From Xenopus tropicalis (lineage: Eukaryota; Chordata; Amphibia; Anura; Pipidae), in the NCBI RefSeq assembly GCF_000004195.4, contig NC_030677.2, forward strand, positions 199,553,743-199,617,742: a stretch of 64,000 nt of DNA, given 5' to 3'. Shown piece after piece: positions 10,903 through 23,600 of the stretch (positions are counted from its first letter, which is position 1; each line of letters opens with the position of its first letter). The position numbers and the translations under genes were made by a program. The notes under the pieces were generated by a model, which made no database searches, was not told the DNA's origin, and saw only the letters and a program-made list of their open reading frames with translations.

Positions 10903-13318
10903 CTGCTACTATAGGCACCATCTCTCCCTACTATACCTGCTATCCCACAGCCCCAGTCCCTTCCCAGAGGCTATTATCCCCCCACTGCTACTATAGGCAC
11001 CATCTCTCCCTACTATACCTGCTATCCCACAGCCACAGTCCCTTCCCAGAGGCTATTATCCCCCCACTGCTACTATAGGCACCATCTCTCCCTACTATAC
11101 CTGCTATCCCACAGCCCCAGTCCCTTCCCAGAGGCTATTATCCCACTGCTACTATAGGCACCATCTCTCCCTACTATACCTGCTATCCCACAGCCACAGT
11201 CCCTTCCCAGAGGCTATTATCCCACTGCTACTATAGGCACCATCTCTCCCTACTATACCTGCTATCCCACAGCCACAGTCCCTTCCCAGAGGCTATTATC
11301 CCACTGCTACTATAGGCACTATCTCTCCCTACTATACCTGCTATCCCACAGCCCCAGTCCCTTCCCAGAGGCCATTATCCCCCACTGCTACTATAGGCAC
11401 CATCTCTCCCTACTATACCTGCTATCCCACAGCCCCAGTCCCTTCCCAGAGGCTATTAATACCCCCACTGCTACTATAGGCACCATCTCTCCCAACTATA
11501 CCTGCTATCCCACAGCCCCAGTCCCTTCCCAGGGGCTATTATCCCCCCACTGCTACTATAGGCACCATCTCTCTCTACTATACCTGCTATCCCACAGCCA
11601 CAGTCCCTTCCCAGAGGCTATTATCCCCCCACTGCTACTATAGGCACCATCTCTCCCTACTATACCTGCTATCCCACAGCCCCAGTCCCTTCCCAGAGGC
11701 TATAATCCCACCACTGCTACTATAGGCACCATCTCTCCCTACTATACCTGCTATCCCACAGCCCCAGTCCCTTCCCAGGGGCTATTATCCCCCACTGCTA
11801 CTATAGGCACCATCTCTCCCTACTATACCTGCTATCCCACAGCCCCAGTCCCTTCCCAGAGGCTATTATCCCACTGCTACTATAGGCACCATCTCTCCCT
11901 ACTATACCTGCTATCCCACAGCCACAGTCCCTTCCCAGAGGCTATTATCCCACTGCTACTATAGGCACTATCTCTCCCTACTATACCTGCTATCCCACAG
12001 CCCCAGTCCCTTCCCAGAGGCCATTATCCCCCACTGCTACTATAGGCACCATCTCTCCCTACTATACCTGCTATCCCACAGCCCCAGTCCCTTCCCAGAG
12101 GCTATTAATACCCCCACTGCTACTATAGGCACCATCTCTCCCAACTATACCTGCTATCCCACAGCCCCAGTCCCTTTCCAGAGGCTATTATCCCCCCACT
12201 GCTACTATAGGCACCATCTCTCTCTACTATACCTGCTATCCCACAGCCACAGTCCCTTCCCAGAGGCTATTATCCCCCCACTGCTACTATAGGCACCATC
12301 TCTCCCTACTATACCTGCTATCCCACAGCCCCAGTCCCTTCCCAGAGGCTATAATCCCACCACTGCTACTATAGGCACCATCTCTCCCTACTATACCTGC
12401 TATCCCACAGCCCCAGTCCCTTCCCAGGGGCTATTATCCCCCCACTGCTACTATAGGCACCATCTCTCCCTACTATACCTGCTATCCCACAGCCCCAGTC
12501 CCTTCCCAGGGGCTATTATCCCCCCACTGCTTCTATAGGCACCATCTCTCCCTACTATACCTGCTATCCCACAGCCCCATTCCCTTCCCAGAGGCTATTA
12601 TCCCCCCACTGCTACTATAGGCACCATCTCTCCCTACTATACCTGCTATCCCACAGCCCCAGTCCCTTCCCAGAGGCCATTATCCCCCACTGCTACTATA
12701 GGCACCATCTCTCCCTACTATACCTGCTATCCCACAGCCCCAGACCCTTCCCAGAGGCTATTATCCCCCCACTGCTACTATAGGCACCATCTCTCCCTAC
12801 TATACCTGCTATCCCACAGCCCCAGTCCCTTCCCAGAGGCTATTATCCCCCCACTGCTACTATAGGCACCATCTCTCCCTACTATACCTGCTATCCCACA
12901 ACCCCAGTCCCTTTCCAGAGGCTATTATCCCCCCACTGCTACTATAGGCACCATCTCTCCCTACTATACCTGCTATCCCACAGCCCCAGTCCCTTCCCAG
13001 AGGCTATTATCCCCCCACTGCAACTATAGGCACCATCTCTCCCTACTATACCTGCTATTCCACAGCCCCAGTCCCTTCCCAGAGGCTATTATCCCCCACT
13101 GCTACTATAGGCACCATCTCTCCCTACTATACCTGCTATTCCACAGCCCCAGTCCCTCCCCAGAGGCTATTATCCCACTGCTACTATAGGCACCATCTCT
13201 CCCTACTATACCTGCTATTCCACAGCCCCAGTCCCTTCCCAGAGGCTATTATCCCCCCACTGCTACTATAGGCACCATTTCTCCCTACTATACCTACTAT
13301 CCCACAGCCTGTAATAGT
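10903..13318. repeat. Satellite array, about 30 units of 78-82 bp
   Basis: The unit starts CTGCTACTATAGGCACCATC, passes CTCCCTACTATACCTGCTAT and ends CAGAGGCTATTATCCCCCCA. Length differences lie in the C-run. Five variant markers recur exactly 649 bp apart, so part of the array is a duplicated block of eight units. Confidence 0.95.
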
Positions 13319-13344
13319 TACGAACACCTGATTGAAGTCACACA

Positions 13345-13585
13345 TGTATTTTTGTACTCATCACAACGAGTTGCAAATCTGTGAGCGTGCAACATGGTTA
13401 CATGTTAAGCTTCATGTGCATGATCAAGGAGACTGCTATTTGTACATATTTTGGAGGTCTTGCGATGCTCCTCTTGAAAGTCAGAAGGAGGGGGAAAAAA
13501 AAGCTTTTTTCAAAAAAGTAGAAAAATACTTTCATTTTAAATGGACATATTTCCCATGGTGCTTATAGTAGAAGTGGGGCTGAAA
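13345..13585. repeat. Right flank repeat of the 82-bp satellite
   Basis: Direct copy of 10640-10890. At 13555-13583 it also contains ATGGTGCTTATAGTAGAAGT and GGGGCTGAA, the approximate reverse complement of the first satellite unit and its edge. A foldback element is therefore the likely source of the array. Confidence 0.7.
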
Positions 13586-13936
13586 TATATTCATTTTCTA
13601 ATGAATGAAGATGAGAATGCTGCTTGGATACTGAAGAAAGGATCAGAATGCATCAGATAACTCTATAGACTTGTATGTGCTGGTATGAATTTCTGCCATG
13701 TAGCTCAAATGAGTATAAGTGGAATCCCACTGATAGAATGAAATGAAACAGTGCCCCCCAGTGGCTACGTTAAAGAACACAGTGTCATGATGATTTTTTA
13801 GTTTTTCAAAACAATAACTTAACTAGTAAGTTAATGGGAGTTAATCAGAAAAGCCAAACAACATATTTACTTTTTTCTCAAATCTACAATTGGTCTTTTT
13901 AATGGCTTTTTAATATACAAACTTGAAAGCAATCGG

Positions 13937-13944
13937 TCACATGA
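13937..13944. promoter_or_regulatory. TCACATGA extended E-box, candidate MITF site (distal)
   Basis: A second exact octamer 129 bp upstream of the proximal one. Other copies that I noticed in the window are at 6092 and, on the other strand, 19992. A single copy is therefore expected by chance; the pair close to the start codon is what stands out. Confidence 0.45.
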
Positions 13945-14065
13945 TGCCTTTAAATGTATTACGCTGATTGTGTTTTCATTTGGGTATCAGGGATTTGTGG
14001 AATCTAAGGAATGAAAAACTTTGTAAAAGGAGCTAAGTGGTTTCTGAAAGTTAAATCGGGGGCTC

Positions 14066-14073
14066 TCACATGA
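14066..14073. promoter_or_regulatory. TCACATGA extended E-box, candidate MITF site (proximal)
   Basis: Exact TCACATGA 46 bp upstream of the first slc45a2 ATG. This is the favoured MITF/TFE recognition octamer, and mouse Slc45a2 expression is known to depend on Mitf. A second exact copy lies at 13937. That it functions here is inferred. Confidence 0.5.
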
Positions 14074-14118
14074 TTTGTATCTCCCCCCCCCCAAACTCTA
14101 ACTTGTGATCTGTCTCTA

Positions 14119-14674
14119 ATGAAAGGATTGGTGTCTGGCTCCGTACAAAACCCTCTGTGCAAGTCTTACAGCTCCTTCTTCAAGTGGCAGAAGATCAAGC
14201 AGGAACTGCAGGGAGCTCCTCCAGCCAAAATGACTCTATCCAAAGAAGTGGAGTATCCTGCTCCACAGAAGCAGCTTTCCAGCACCGGTTTGTACCCCAG
14301 CACCAAAGACATGGAGTTCAGTGCTAGTTTGGAACAGATGAATGGGGAAGTTTTCCAGGCAGTGGAGCCTCCCAGGAGATCTACGGGCCGGCTGATTATG
14401 CACAGCATGGCTATGTTTGGAAGGGAATTTTGCTACGCTGTGGAGGCAGCCTTCGTAACCCCTGTTCTGCTCAGCGTGGGATTGCCCAGGAGTTTGTACA
14501 GTCTTGTCTGGCTCATCAGCCCCATCTTGGGATTCATTCTCCAGCCGGTCGTGGGATCTGCCAGTGATTACTGTCGGTCTCGATGGGGGAGAAGGAGGCC
14601 TTATATCTTATGTTTGGGGATCATTATGGTGCTGGGGATGACACTCTACCTCAATGGAGATACTGCAGTAACGG
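14119..14674 (+). CDS. slc45a2: slc45a2 exon 1 (N-terminus, TM1-TM3)
   Basis: Residues 1-185 plus one base of codon 186. The donor is ACGG|GTATGG at 14675. The reading frame has an in-frame TGA at 14071, and the first ATG is at 14119 with C at -3, a weak context. ATG 14230 (residue 38) has A at -3. ATG 14311 (residue 65) has G at -3 and G at +4, the best context. Homology with human begins at about residue 82 (VEPPRR), where the human protein has only 24 residues before it. Starts at residue 38 or 65 therefore give lengths (548 or 521) nearer the human 530 than the 585-residue form. The exon carries the first three membrane segments (about 105-122, 126-148 and 162-180) and the conserved RSRWGRRRP loop at about 153-161. 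Confidence 0.93.
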
Positions 14675-17600
14675 GTATGGAATATCTAAGGGTAGGGAGG
14701 GTATCAGTTTTACTTCTAAAACAATCACTTAACAACTAATCATTTTGTGTCTACTCCATGGATCGCCAAGTTTTGATTGGTTGCTATTGTTATCTACTCC
14801 AGAGCAAACATACTAATTCCACCCCCCAAACACACCAACTGCAGCTTCTTGTTTCCTATTCTAATTCAAAGCCAGATAATATCCCACCTTCCCATAAGGT
14901 AATAATAGGTGCAAAGTCTATATTAACTCCCCCTTTTTTTTTTTTTTTTTACTGAACTCTTATAATGAGCATGTGACTGTGGGCCATTCACACCGACTTA
15001 CAGCGTTAAAACTGGACACAAATGAAGGCTAATTAGCAGCTAATTAAACTGCACGCTGCTTGGGTTTTGTGCAGTTTAATTGCTAATTAGTCATTTCAGA
15101 CATTATGCATGAGTGGTTTTAAAGGCAACCGTAATCATCAGGCTGATTTCATATACAGGAATGAGACCTGTTATCCAGAATGCTTGGGACCTGGGGTTTT
15201 TCAGATAAGGGATCTTTCCATAATTTGGATCTTCATACCTTAAATCTACTAAAAAGTCATTTAAAGATTAAATAAACTCAATAGAACTGTTCTGCCCCCA
15301 ATAAGGGGTAATTATATCTTAGTTGGGATCAAGTACAGGTACTGTTTTATTATTACAGAGAAAAGGGAATCATTTAACCATGAAATAAACCCAATAGGGC
15401 TGTTCTGCCCCCAATAAGGGGTAATTATATCTTAGTTGGGATCAAGTACAGGTACTGTTTTATTATTACAGAGAAAAGGGAATCATTTAACCATTAAATA
15501 AACCCAATAGGGCTGTTCTGCCCCAAATAAGGGGTCATTATATCTTAGTTGGGATCAAGTACAGGTACTGTTTTATTATTACAGAGAAAAGGGAATCATT
15601 TAACCATTAAATAAACCCAATAGGATTGTTCTGCCCCCAATAAGGGGTCATTATATCTTAGTTGGGATCAAGTACAGGTACTGTTTTATTATTACAGAGA
15701 AAAGGGAATCATTAAAACATGAAATAAACCCAATAGGGCTGTTCTGCCCCAATAAGGGGTAATTCTATCTCAGTTGGGATCAAGTACAAGGTACTGTTAT
15801 TACAGAAAAAAGGGAATCATTTATAAAAATTAGAATTATTTGCTTATTATGGAGTCTATGGGTGATGGCCTTTCCGTATTTTGGAACTTTCTGGATAACG
15901 TGTGCAGAAATGCGAAGACTGGGATGCAGTGCGAGCCCTTAAAATATGTCAACATAGAGAAATGAATGCTGAACTTAAAAAAAACACCTTGCATTTCGTA
16001 GGAGTAAACAATACAAACCAACCAGGACTTGGCTTTCATTACTCTGAATGCAGTAGGCCAATCAGCATAAAGTGCACATTCGGCACAAGCTTCATAGCAA
16101 CTAGAGGAGAGAGGTTGCTAGGATCTTGTTTACCTTAGCAACCAGGCAGTGGTTTGAATGCTACTCTCTAGTTTGGAATTTCAGCAGCTATCTGGTTGCT
16201 AGGGTCTTGTTTACCTTAGCAACCAGGCACTGGTTTGAATGAAATCAGAGACAGGAATATGAATGGAGTAAGATCTAAACAGAAAGATAATTACAAAAAC
16301 TGCTCTTTGTTTAGCACCTCACTGCGCGCCTGTGGGTACAATCTTCATAGAGAACAGTGGGGTCAGTTAACTCCTGCATTAGGTCTAATGGAACACTCAA
16401 AAAGGGCCCCACATTAGCACCTTGCAGGGCATTAAAAAATGCATTTTATCCTGTATACCAACATTTCATAGGCACCAACCCACAACCCAGCATTATCCAC
16501 AATTTCCGAATCAGCAGTGCCAGCTGAGCTGCCTGAACTGTCAGTTTAGCCAATCATGTAAACAAATCCAGCTAATTGGCTGCAATGATTCCCTGTAGAT
16601 AAATAGAATCAGCTAGTATTTATTAGATGAACGTTTGAATTCCCGAGGGTCTGGTCTACAATTTGTAGTCCATGTGGTTTGCCTCATATAAAACAATGAA
16701 ACCTACTTTATTTCCCTGGGCTGTATCTAATGGGCTGATCCATATGAAAAAGAGCTCACCCCACCTGTGAGACATAATGTATTTGCCCAATTCTTCCAGT
16801 TTAGGCCTCCTCCATGCATACATGCACAAGCAATGCTGTCACTTTGGGAACACTGACATGAAGGAGAAGTAAACCATTACTTTAATAGGGCCCTTGCACA
16901 ACCCTTCCCTTCTTCAAATGTACCAAACAGATGCCCTAGTAAAGTCTGTTTTTCTTCACTTGCTGACCCTGGCACAGAATGCAAACCGCAAGCCAATCAT
17001 TTCCTTGCTTCTAGTGCACGTGGTCCGGGGCAGCCAATAGTGGCAAAGACAAAAAATGAAGTGGCCAAACATGGTGACTGTACTGCTCTGACATTTTAGT
17101 TCAGGTGTGTAGGAAGCAGGGCCATTCTGGGGTGTGGTTGTGAAAGGGCCTGTGATTACAGCATGGACTTACTGCTCCTTTATAAGCCTATTTAACAAAT
17201 ACACCTTTTTTAATGTCATATATTACCTGGTCTATAGTTGGCTGAGCAAGCACAACAAAACCATATATATCTAAAAAAAAAAATAGCAAGAGAAATGAGT
17301 GAAAAGAAATTATTAAAGGGGTTGTTTACCTTTAAAAAGTAACTTTTAGCATACATACATAGTCCTAGATATTCTGAGACAATCTGTCATTGGTTTTCAT
17401 TTTTTTTCCAGTTATTTAACTTTTTTGTTCAATTTCAGCAGCTATCTGGTTACTAGGGTCTTGTTTATCTTAGCAACCAGGCAGCGGTTTGAATGAGAGA
17501 CTGGAATGTGAATAGGGGAAGAGACTAAATAGAATCAAGTAATAAAAATATTAGCGATAATAATAAAACTGTAAGCTGACAGAGCAATAGATTTCTTGGC

Positions 17601-20600
17601 TGCGGGAGTCAGTAATCCCCCATTTGAAAGCAGCAAATATGTAGAAAGAAAATAACTATACACAAGAAATAATGGAGATCGATTTCAAAGTTGCTAGGAA
17701 TAGGCAGGTTTACCTTTAGTTGACATAGTAAAGGTCAACTTAATGGTAAACCACCCCTTTAAGCAGTACAATTTGGGTGTATGTTTATAGCTCAGTGGCA
17801 GTTCCCCTTTAAAGCACCTGACCCAGAACCCCGACACTTTTAGGAGCTCAATGTCACTGGACTTCTTGCCAGAACTGAGACTGTGCAGTTCCATTGTAAC
17901 CACAGGCCCAGTCACTGCTCATTAAAGGCACGCTGAGCCCTCTCTGTACTTCGTTTGTTGCAAACAGGGGATGCTTCACAGATGATTGACTATAAATGAC
18001 TAAAATTCTGTAGAAATATAAGTATGTGATTTATGAACATAGGTGCTACTCAAGTGTTGCTGCCCACAGCATGCCTGTGCTTTCATTTTCTAACGTGTAG
18101 TAGGCTCTTCAAATCTAATTGCTTATTGGTTTTTACTGGCAAGCATACATGTGCAATTTAGCACCTATGTTTGTAAATGAGCCCTTATTTGTCTTTTTTT
18201 CTGCTTAATTCCTTGATGCTAGGGTCTGTGAGCCTTTAGTTTACCATTTAGTTGTACAGTACAGGTATGGGATCCCTTATCCAGAAACCCGTTATCCAGA
18301 AAGTTCAGAATTATGGAAAGCCCATCTCCCATGGACTCAATTATAAGCAAATAATTCTATTTTTTAAATATGATTTCCTTTTTCTCTGTAATAATAAAAC
18401 AGTACCTGTACTTGATCCCAACTAAGATATAATTACCCCTTATTGGGGGCAGAACAGCCCTATTGGGTTTATTTCATGGTTAAATGATTCCCTTTTCTCT
18501 GTAATAATAAAACAGTACCTGTACTTGATCCCAACTAAGATATAATTACCCCTTATTGGGGGCAGAACAGCCCTATTGGGTTTATTTCATGGTTAAATGA
18601 TTCCCTTTTCTCTGTAATAATAAAACAGTACCTGTACTTGATCCCAACTAAGATATAATTACCCCTTATTGGGGGCAGAACAGCCCTATTGGGTTTATTT
18701 CATGGTTAAATGATTCCCTTTTCTCTGTAATAATAAAACAGTACCTGTACTTGGTCCCAACTAAGATATAATTACCCCTTATTGGGGGCAGAACAGCCCT
18801 ATTGGGTTTATTTCATGGTTAAATGATTCCCTTTTCTCTGTAATAATAAAACAGTACCTGTACTTGATCCCAACTAAGATATAATTACCCCTTATTGGGG
18901 GCAGAACAATCCTATTGGGTTTATTTAATGGTTAAATGATTCCCTTTTCTCTGTAGTAATAAAACAGTACCTGTACTTGATCCCAACTAAGATATAATTA
19001 CCCCTTATTGGGGCAGAACAGCCCTATTGGGTTTATTTAATGGTTAAATGATTCCCTTTTCTCTGTAATAATAAAACAATACCTGTACTTGATCCCAACT
19101 AAGATATAATTACCCCTTATTGGGGGCAGAACAATCCTATTGGGTTTATTTAATGGTTAAATGATTCCCTTTTCTCTGTAATAATAAAACAGTACCTGTA
19201 CTTGATCCCAACTAAGATTTAATTACCCCTTATTGGGGGCAGAACAATCCTATTGGGTTTATTTAATGGTTAAATGATTCCCTTTTCTCTGTAATAATAA
19301 AACAGTACCTGTACTTGATCCCAACTAAGATATAATTACCCCTTATTGGGGGCAGAACAGCCCTATTGGGTTTATTTCATGGTTAAATGATTCCCTTTTC
19401 TCTGTAATAATAAAACAGTACCTGTACTTGATCCCAACTAAGATATAATTACCCCTTATTGGGGGCAGAACAATCCTATTGGGTTTATTTCATGTTTAAA
19501 TTATTCCCTTTTCTCTGTAATAATAAAACAGTACCTGTACTTGATCCCAACTAAGATATAATTACCCCTTATTGGGGGCAGAACAATCCTATTGGGTTTA
19601 TTCAATATTTAAATGATTTTTAGCAGACTTAAGGTATGGCGATCCAAATTACGGAAAGATCCTTTTTCCGTAGAACCTCAGGTCCCGGGCTTTCTGGATA
19701 ATAGGTCCCATAACGGTATTTGTATTTTTCCACATTTTTCCGCTTCTTTTTTGCTCTCTACAGACTTTCAAACAACCATCCAAATCTATTATTTTATTTT
19801 TTTCATTTAAATACTGAGCGTAAGAAGCAACAGTAAGATAAAGTGGGCAGTCGTATACATGACTACTTCCCCTTTAAGCAAATACACGGGAACTTAACAA
19901 TACTTGGTTATTCCTTTTATAGCCATTGGGTGCCCCCGGGCAAGTCAGGAGCCGGTCAGGCAAATCACAAGCCCATTGAGAATTTTCTAAATCATGTGAC
20001 ACTCGTGTGATGCAGAATCAGGTTTTGGAGTCCCAGGGGGACATTACTTTCAGTAAACCTATAATTAGAGTCCTTTTTTATGTTTAGATGTTTTTAGTAG
20101 CTTTTAGCCACAGTGCTCCAAATTAAAGAAAAACCCTTCATCTGGAAACCTGTGGGTCCCAAGCATTTTGGATAACAGATCCCATAGGTATTCAATCTTA
20201 GATTGAAAAGTGTATTTCAGGTATAGGACCTATTAGAGTCTTCCGTTTAAGAGATCATTCTGTAATTTGGATCTCTATACCTTAAGACTACTATAAAATC
20301 ATGTAATCATTAAATAAAAATTGTTTTGCCTCCAATAAGGATTCATTATATCTTAGTTGGGATCAAGTACAGGTACTGTTTTATTATTACAGAGAAAAGG
20401 GAATCATTTAACCATTAAATAAACCCAATAGGGCTGTTCTGCCCCCAATAAGGGGTAATTATATCTTAGTTGGGATCAAGTACAGGTACTGTTTTATTAT
20501 TACAGAGAAAAGGGAATCATTTAACCATGAAATAAACCCAATAGGGCTGTTCTGCCCCAATAAGGGGTAATTATACCTTAGTTGGGATCAAGTACAGGTA

Positions 20601-23600
20601 CTGTTTTATTATTACAGAGAAAAGGGAATCATTTAACCATTAAATAAACCCAATAGGGCTGTTCTGCCCCCAATAAGGGGTAATTATATCTTAGTTGGGA
20701 TCAAGTACAGGTACTGTTTTATTATTACAGAGAAAAGGGAATCATTTAACCATGAAATAAACCCAATAGGGCTGTTCTGCCCCCAATAAGGGGTAATTAT
20801 ATCTTAGTTGGGATCAAGTACAGGTACTGTTTTATTATTACAGAGAAAAGGGACACAAAAATGACAATTATTTGCTTATAATGGAGTATATTGGAGATGG
20901 CCTTTGTGTAATTCGGAGCTTTCTCTTCTTTTTTCAGATCTCATACATGTATTTATAAATGCCTCTCAGCACATAAAGTGTTAACTGCAGGGTTATTAAC
21001 ATTTTCTATGCCTGTTCTATTGCAGCCGTTCTCGGGACCAGCCCAGAAAAAACGACCTGGGCTATTGTGATTACTATGCTCGGAGTGGTCGCCTTTGATT
21101 TTGCGGCAGACTTTATCGATGGGCCGATCAAGGCTTATTTGTTTGATGTGTGTTCGCACCATGATAAGGAAAGGGGGCTTCATTATCACGCACTCTTCAC
21201 TGGTAAGTGCTCCCCTCCTGCCTTCCAATTCCCCCCACACACACACTTCAGTGCTGGGCTCCTAATCATTTCATCTTCAGCCCTCATCATGTGCCTGAAT
21301 CACAAGCCCCCGCTCCGCATAGCCGTGCCACTCATGACTGCAGGAAGGCCAGGGATATTTAGCACAAGGAATAACCACATGCTTTGAAGACTGGTTAAAG
21401 GGCTACACTTGATTGAACACACAGAAAGCTTTGATGTGTTTCATATTAAATAGGATATTTTCTTTTTCCCAAAGCTGCAATTTACTTCCAGTCTGTTCTA
21501 GCCCCTAGCTAGCGAGTGTCATAAAGTGGACACAGCCAATTCCTAAGAAAGTGTAATGGCCGTAGTTTGGGAGAAGGGATACAGCAAGGCAAGAGGCTGA
21601 GAGCATTATTGTTAGCACTGGGCTTGTGTTTTGGCTGGTAATAAGCAGATATAAAATATGTTGTGCTGTTAGCAATCTTTACCCTGTAAATGACATGCTC
21701 CTGTACATAGTGTGTGCATTGTGCAGCAATGGGCAGCCCTCCAGCTGTTGCCTGGGGCAGAAATACAGTCTGTTTTGGTCTTTCTGCAGTTAAGGGGAGC
21801 AATGGGGAGGATATAGATAAAGTACAGAAGGAAAAAACTAAATGTATATGACAGGAATATGCAAACTGCACCACTTAGCTGAATTGTAGCTGCCAGCATG
21901 TAAGGGGGTGCAAATGATGAATGAATGTTTGTGTTATTATTGCATATTTTTCTTCACCAATAGATTGCAGCAGAAACCATTCTCGATAGGATGTCATAGG
22001 TTCATCTAACCCAGGGGTGGGCAAACTTTTAGGCTCAGTGGCCACATTGACTTTTAAAATTTGACAGGCGGGCTGGGCCAGCTCTGTCTTCGCTCGTCAG
22101 TCCCCTAGGTTTTGCATCGCTGCGCTTACACGCAGTCTTGACGCCAAGTCTGATGAGACTTGCGGAGTCGGGATTTTCTGAAACACAGAAGACTGCGGTC
22201 TCTGTTAAGAAAAGCAAGACACACCAATCCTTGGTGGGCCGGATTAAAAAGACCAACGGGCGGGACGTGGCCCGCGAGCTGTAGTTTGCCCACCCCTGAT
22301 CTAACCAGTAGATGTAGTTGAAAAATAAGTTAGGTGTCTTAACTCCAGTCACTTGGGGCACTAAAGCAACAGGGTATAAAAGGGCAACTACATCCAGATT
22401 CAGGGTCTTTATAATAGGGAACAGCCATGGGCTGAAAAAAGGAGAAGAAGACCAGACAGTATGGAGTAGAAGCAGGCTGTAATAGGTAGAGCATATTTGG
22501 GACAAAAATGATTCTCTGAGCAGTGGAAACTGTGAGTAGACAGTAGCCTGGCATAGCAGGAATAGTAAGGAAGGAAGGCGACATTTGTAAAAGAAAAGGC
22601 AAGATCAATAGCAAGATCAGTTTAGTACGTGGAGATTTAAACTTGAAATGCATTTTATTTTACCTCAGGGGACTGATAAAATGAATGTGCTTAAGCATTT
22701 GTTTTCCTCAGTATATACAATAGAGGAGCCAGCATTACTGGTGTTATGGAAAGAGATACCGGCAGTCATTTGGGGCAGAAGAAGTTTATTTTATCATGGC
22801 TTCCGTAAGATTCTGAGCAAGACAAACACATATTATACCTATGCTCTGCAGAAGGCAGTATAGGGAGTAGCTGTCGGAGTACAGCAAGCCTTGGGAACTA
22901 AAGGGGAGTTTCAGGGGTTTGTGCTTGCAGCTGGGCTCTACAACAGCAAAACAATAACACAGTAGCTGATAAGAACCGCTGTGGAGATGTATTATTATTA
23001 TTAACATTTATTTATAAAGCGCCAACATATCCCGCAGCGCTGTACAATAAGTGGGTTTCATACATTGGACATACAGAGTAACATATAAAGCAATCGGTAA
23101 CCGATACAAGAGGTAAAGAGAGCCCTGCCCAAAAAAGCTTACAATCTACAAATATTCAGGAATACAGGCTGATCAGTAAAGGGGTACAGGTTAACCCTTG
23201 CTGTACAGATTCACCCATAACACTCTGTAGTAGTCTGTAGTAGTATAGCTGGCTGTGCTAAAAAAAAAAAATCATCAGATACAGAATGTGGCACTTAAAT
23301 ATTCAACAAAGTCAACAAGAACAAGGCCCCAGGGCTTGATGGAACAGATCAAGTAATAGGAGCTTTTCTCAGATTCCCATTCATCTGGTATTGCAACAAT
23401 GGATAATAGTGCTTGTAAAGGTGCCCATAAACAGGTCGATTTCAGCTCCCTTTATTGGTCCTTTAGACCGACTCGGCAACTTATCTGTCTGTGTATGGGC
23501 ACCACAGTCGGGGCTAGCCAACTGATTTCTGGCCAGATCTTGATCGGGCAGGTTTGATTTATTTCAACCGCATTGGCTTATTAATGCGGTACCTGATCCA

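Larger units (their letters stand above)
1..14118. other. Upstream flank with no gene recognised
   Basis: No exon with homology was seen on either strand. In mammals the single-exon gene RXFP3 lies on this side of SLC45A2, but no long GPCR reading frame is present here, so it must lie outside the window if conserved. The stretch is mostly repeats, listed separately. Parts with nothing I can name are 1-942 (a segment at about 330-770 looks like an old interspersed repeat), 1772-2437, 2844-3595, 3780-4260, 5400-6570, 7890-8840, 10080-10420 and 13590-13930. Confidence 0.7.
14675..21025 (+). other. slc45a2: slc45a2 intron 1
   Basis: 6.35 kb, GT-AG. It holds three copies of the MITE with the 113-bp array (15156-15900, 18262-19712, 20218-20925), the second inverted relative to the others. 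It also holds a T2/Kolobok-like MITE at 17313-17762 and fragments of the same family around 16090-16260. I see nothing recognisable in about 14700-15150, 16270-17300 and 17770-18250. Confidence 0.9.

Noticed and set aside
1..14118. RXFP3 or another neighbour gene upstream
   Set aside because: No long seven-TM frame or splice-supported homology is present on either strand.
14675..14739. Extension of exon 1 to the stop at 14739
   Set aside because: Homology with SLC45A2 stops at 14674, where a GT donor joins in phase to exon 2. The extra 21 codons are intronic.
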